A stretch of DNA of 64,000 bases from Duganella aceris (GTDB lineage Bacteria; Pseudomonadota; Gammaproteobacteria; Burkholderiales; Burkholderiaceae_D). The stretch covers positions 372,001 through 436,000 of the forward strand of contig NZ_JAADJT010000002.1 in NCBI RefSeq assembly GCF_011090165.1, given 5' to 3'. The notes beneath the pieces were generated by a model. That model searched no databases and was not told where the DNA came from. It saw nothing but the letters and a program-made list of their open reading frames with translations. This document shows, piece after piece, positions 62,772 through 64,000 of the stretch. Numbering within the stretch: the first letter of the stretch is position 1; every line of letters begins with the position of its first letter. A program made the position numbers and the translations under genes.

Positions 62772-63977
62772 TCAGCTGGTTTTAAAGATCAGCTGCGCCA
62801 CGCGCTGTAATTTTGGATACACCATCGGCACCGTCAGCATGGTGCTGCCGATCGCCATCAGCAGCAGCGCGGTGAAGGTCTCGCTGGTGATGATCTGCTT
62901 GTCGAGCAGGATGTTGGCGAAAATGATCATGATCAGCGCCTTGGTTTGCAGCAGCCAGCCGATGATCGAGGCCTCGCCCGGCGCCCACTTGAGGATCCGG
63001 CCGGCGACATGGATGCCCGCCAGCTTGCCGCTGACCGAGGCGATCAGCAGCACCGCCGCCACCACGAACACCGCCGAACCGCCCATCGCCCAGTTGGTGC
63101 GCAGGCCGGTGCTGAGGAAGAACACCGGCATGATCGCCATCAGCACGTTGGCGCGCATAAAGTCCATCTTCTCCTGGTTGAACCACTCGGCGTCCATCAC
63201 CGCGCCGGCCAGGAAGGCGCCGACCATGAAGTGCAGCCCGGCCCAGTCGGCGGCGAAGGCGCACATCGCCAGCCAGATGAAGGAAATATACCAGCGGTCG
63301 CGCTCCTCCAGCCGCACCATCATCATGCGGAACAGCTTGGTCACGACGGCGAACAGCAGCAGGAAGCCGGCCTGGCGGCCGACGCGGTCCCAGTCCAGCA
63401 GGATCAGCGCCAGCACGCCCCAGATGGCGATGTCGTCCAGGCTGGCGTAGCGCAGGATGCGCTGGCCGATCGGCTGGCGCAGGATCTCCAGTTTTTCCAT
63501 CAGCAGGATCAGGATCGGCAGCGCGGTGACCGCGCAGGCCATGCCGACGCCGAGCACGAACTGCCAGTCGCGCGCCTTCGGTCCCATCCAGCCGGCGTAG
63601 CCGACCAGGCCCAGCGCGGCGACGCAGCCGAACAACAGCGGCGTGCCCAGCGCCAGGCCGGCGGTGATGCTGCTTTCGCGGCGGTGCTCCCAGGCTTTTT
63701 TCAGGTCCAGCTCGATGCCGGCGATCATCACGAAAATCATCACCGCCCACCACGCGATGCCGTTCAGCGACTGCACCACCTGCGGGTTGAACACGAAACT
63801 ATAGTACTCCGGAAAGGCGCGGCCCATGATGCCCGGCCCCAGCAGGATGCCGGCGATGATCTGCACCACCACCAGCGGCGCGTAGTAGTCGGTCCGGCCG
63901 AAGCGCCAGATCAGGTATGGCACGCTGAAAATGATCAGCATCGCGATCAGGAAGATCTCCGTGGTCCCCATATGCAT
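62772..63977 (-). CDS. cation:proton antiporter (CPA2/Kef type)
   Basis: 401 residues, 11-13 hydrophobic segments, no TrkA-N or soluble domain, so a bare exchanger. Marks: IIAGILLGPGIMGR, RYASLDDIAIWGVLAL (the Asp-Asp ion site), GAFLAGAVMDAEWF and GLRTNWAM. Start ATG at 63977 with GGAG 6 bases upstream. Exchanges Na+ or K+ for H+. The very end of the window (63978-64000) is its promoter region. Confidence 0.88.
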   Translation of the reverse strand: MHMGTTEIFLIAMLIIFSVPYLIWRFGRTDYYAPLVVVQIIAGILLGPGIMGRAFPEYYSFVFNPQVVQSLNGIAWWAVMIFVMIAGIELDLKKAWEHRRESSITAGLALGTPLLFGCVAALGLVGYAGWMGPKARDWQFVLGVGMACAVTALPILILLMEKLEILRQPIGQRILRYASLDDIAIWGVLALILLDWDRVGRQAGFLLLFAVVTKLFRMMMVRLEERDRWYISFIWLAMCAFAADWAGLHFMVGAFLAGAVMDAEWFNQEKMDFMRANVLMAIMPVFFLSTGLRTNWAMGGSAVFVVAAVLLIASVSGKLAGIHVAGRILKWAPGEASIIGWLLQTKALIMIIFANILLDKQIITSETFTALLLMAIGSTMLTVPMVYPKLQRVAQLIFKTS

Positions 63978-64000
63978 AAAGTCTCCGTTATTTTTGTAGT

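Overview
The window looks like a chromosomal segment of a high-GC betaproteobacterium, most likely Oxalobacteraceae (the Massilia / Duganella / Janthinobacterium group). This is inferred from a phasin, a contiguous pst-phoU-phoBR block facing ppk1, DUF1415/DUF1289/DUF3297/DUF1853 proteins, and the overall style of the proteins. I see no rRNA, tRNA, CRISPR array, intact transposon or prophage. Most of the window is core chromosome with short convergent and divergent operons.

Layout. 1-9 kb: a truncated-by-window sugar porter, an alpha/beta hydrolase, a secreted M24 peptidase, a phasin, an SDR remnant, a GST, a MipA/OmpV porin-like protein, then a CPBP protease / AI-2E-type permease / YkvA group led by a possible 17-codon leader ORF. 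A 90-nt nearly perfect hairpin of REP type (9171-9260) closes that group. 9-19 kb: phosphate block. phoR, phoB, phoU, pstB, pstA, pstC and pstS run leftwards; ppk1 and sixA run rightwards. Between pstS and ppk1 lie two oppositely oriented Pho boxes, each followed exactly 10 nt later by a -10-like hexamer. 19-25 kb: a PotF-type polyamine-binding protein, an orphan fliD, and a divergent pair made of a CaiB/BaiF CoA-transferase and a HTH-citrate synthase-like protein whose catalytic domain is interrupted by about 120 Gly/Ser-rich residues.

25-34 kb: PilZ protein, radA, alr, lplT, an SGNH hydrolase, and a tightly overlapping leftward operon tsaB-rimI-UDG-like-DUF1853. 34-45 kb: serine hydrolase, a lone IorB-like molybdopterin subunit, a large PAS/GGDEF/EAL protein, small DUF proteins, mltD and fabI. 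45-50 kb: an ECF sigma factor translationally coupled to a repeat-rich membrane protein (probable anti-sigma), facing a VIT/VWA/TPR/DUF2135 protein. 50-58 kb: rhlE-type DEAD-box helicase with a long leader, a LysR/MFS/SnoaL group, an ene-reductase with a divergent HxlR regulator, and a beta-propeller protein with a TPR-HTH regulator. 58.4-59.2 kb: a conspicuously AT-rich, broken phospholipase-D-like gene. 59-64 kb: a second ECF sigma operon, a solute-binding protein, small proteins and a Kef-type antiporter.

The recurring oddity is in-frame simple-sequence or tandem repeats inside coding regions: the sugar porter, the CoA-transferase, the citrate synthase-like protein, the UDG-like protein and the anti-sigma protein. 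Two of these use 36-nt units. No clear new multi-gene system is proven here. The best candidates for follow-up are the CoA-transferase / HTH-citrate synthase pair and the sigma / repeat protein / VIT locus.
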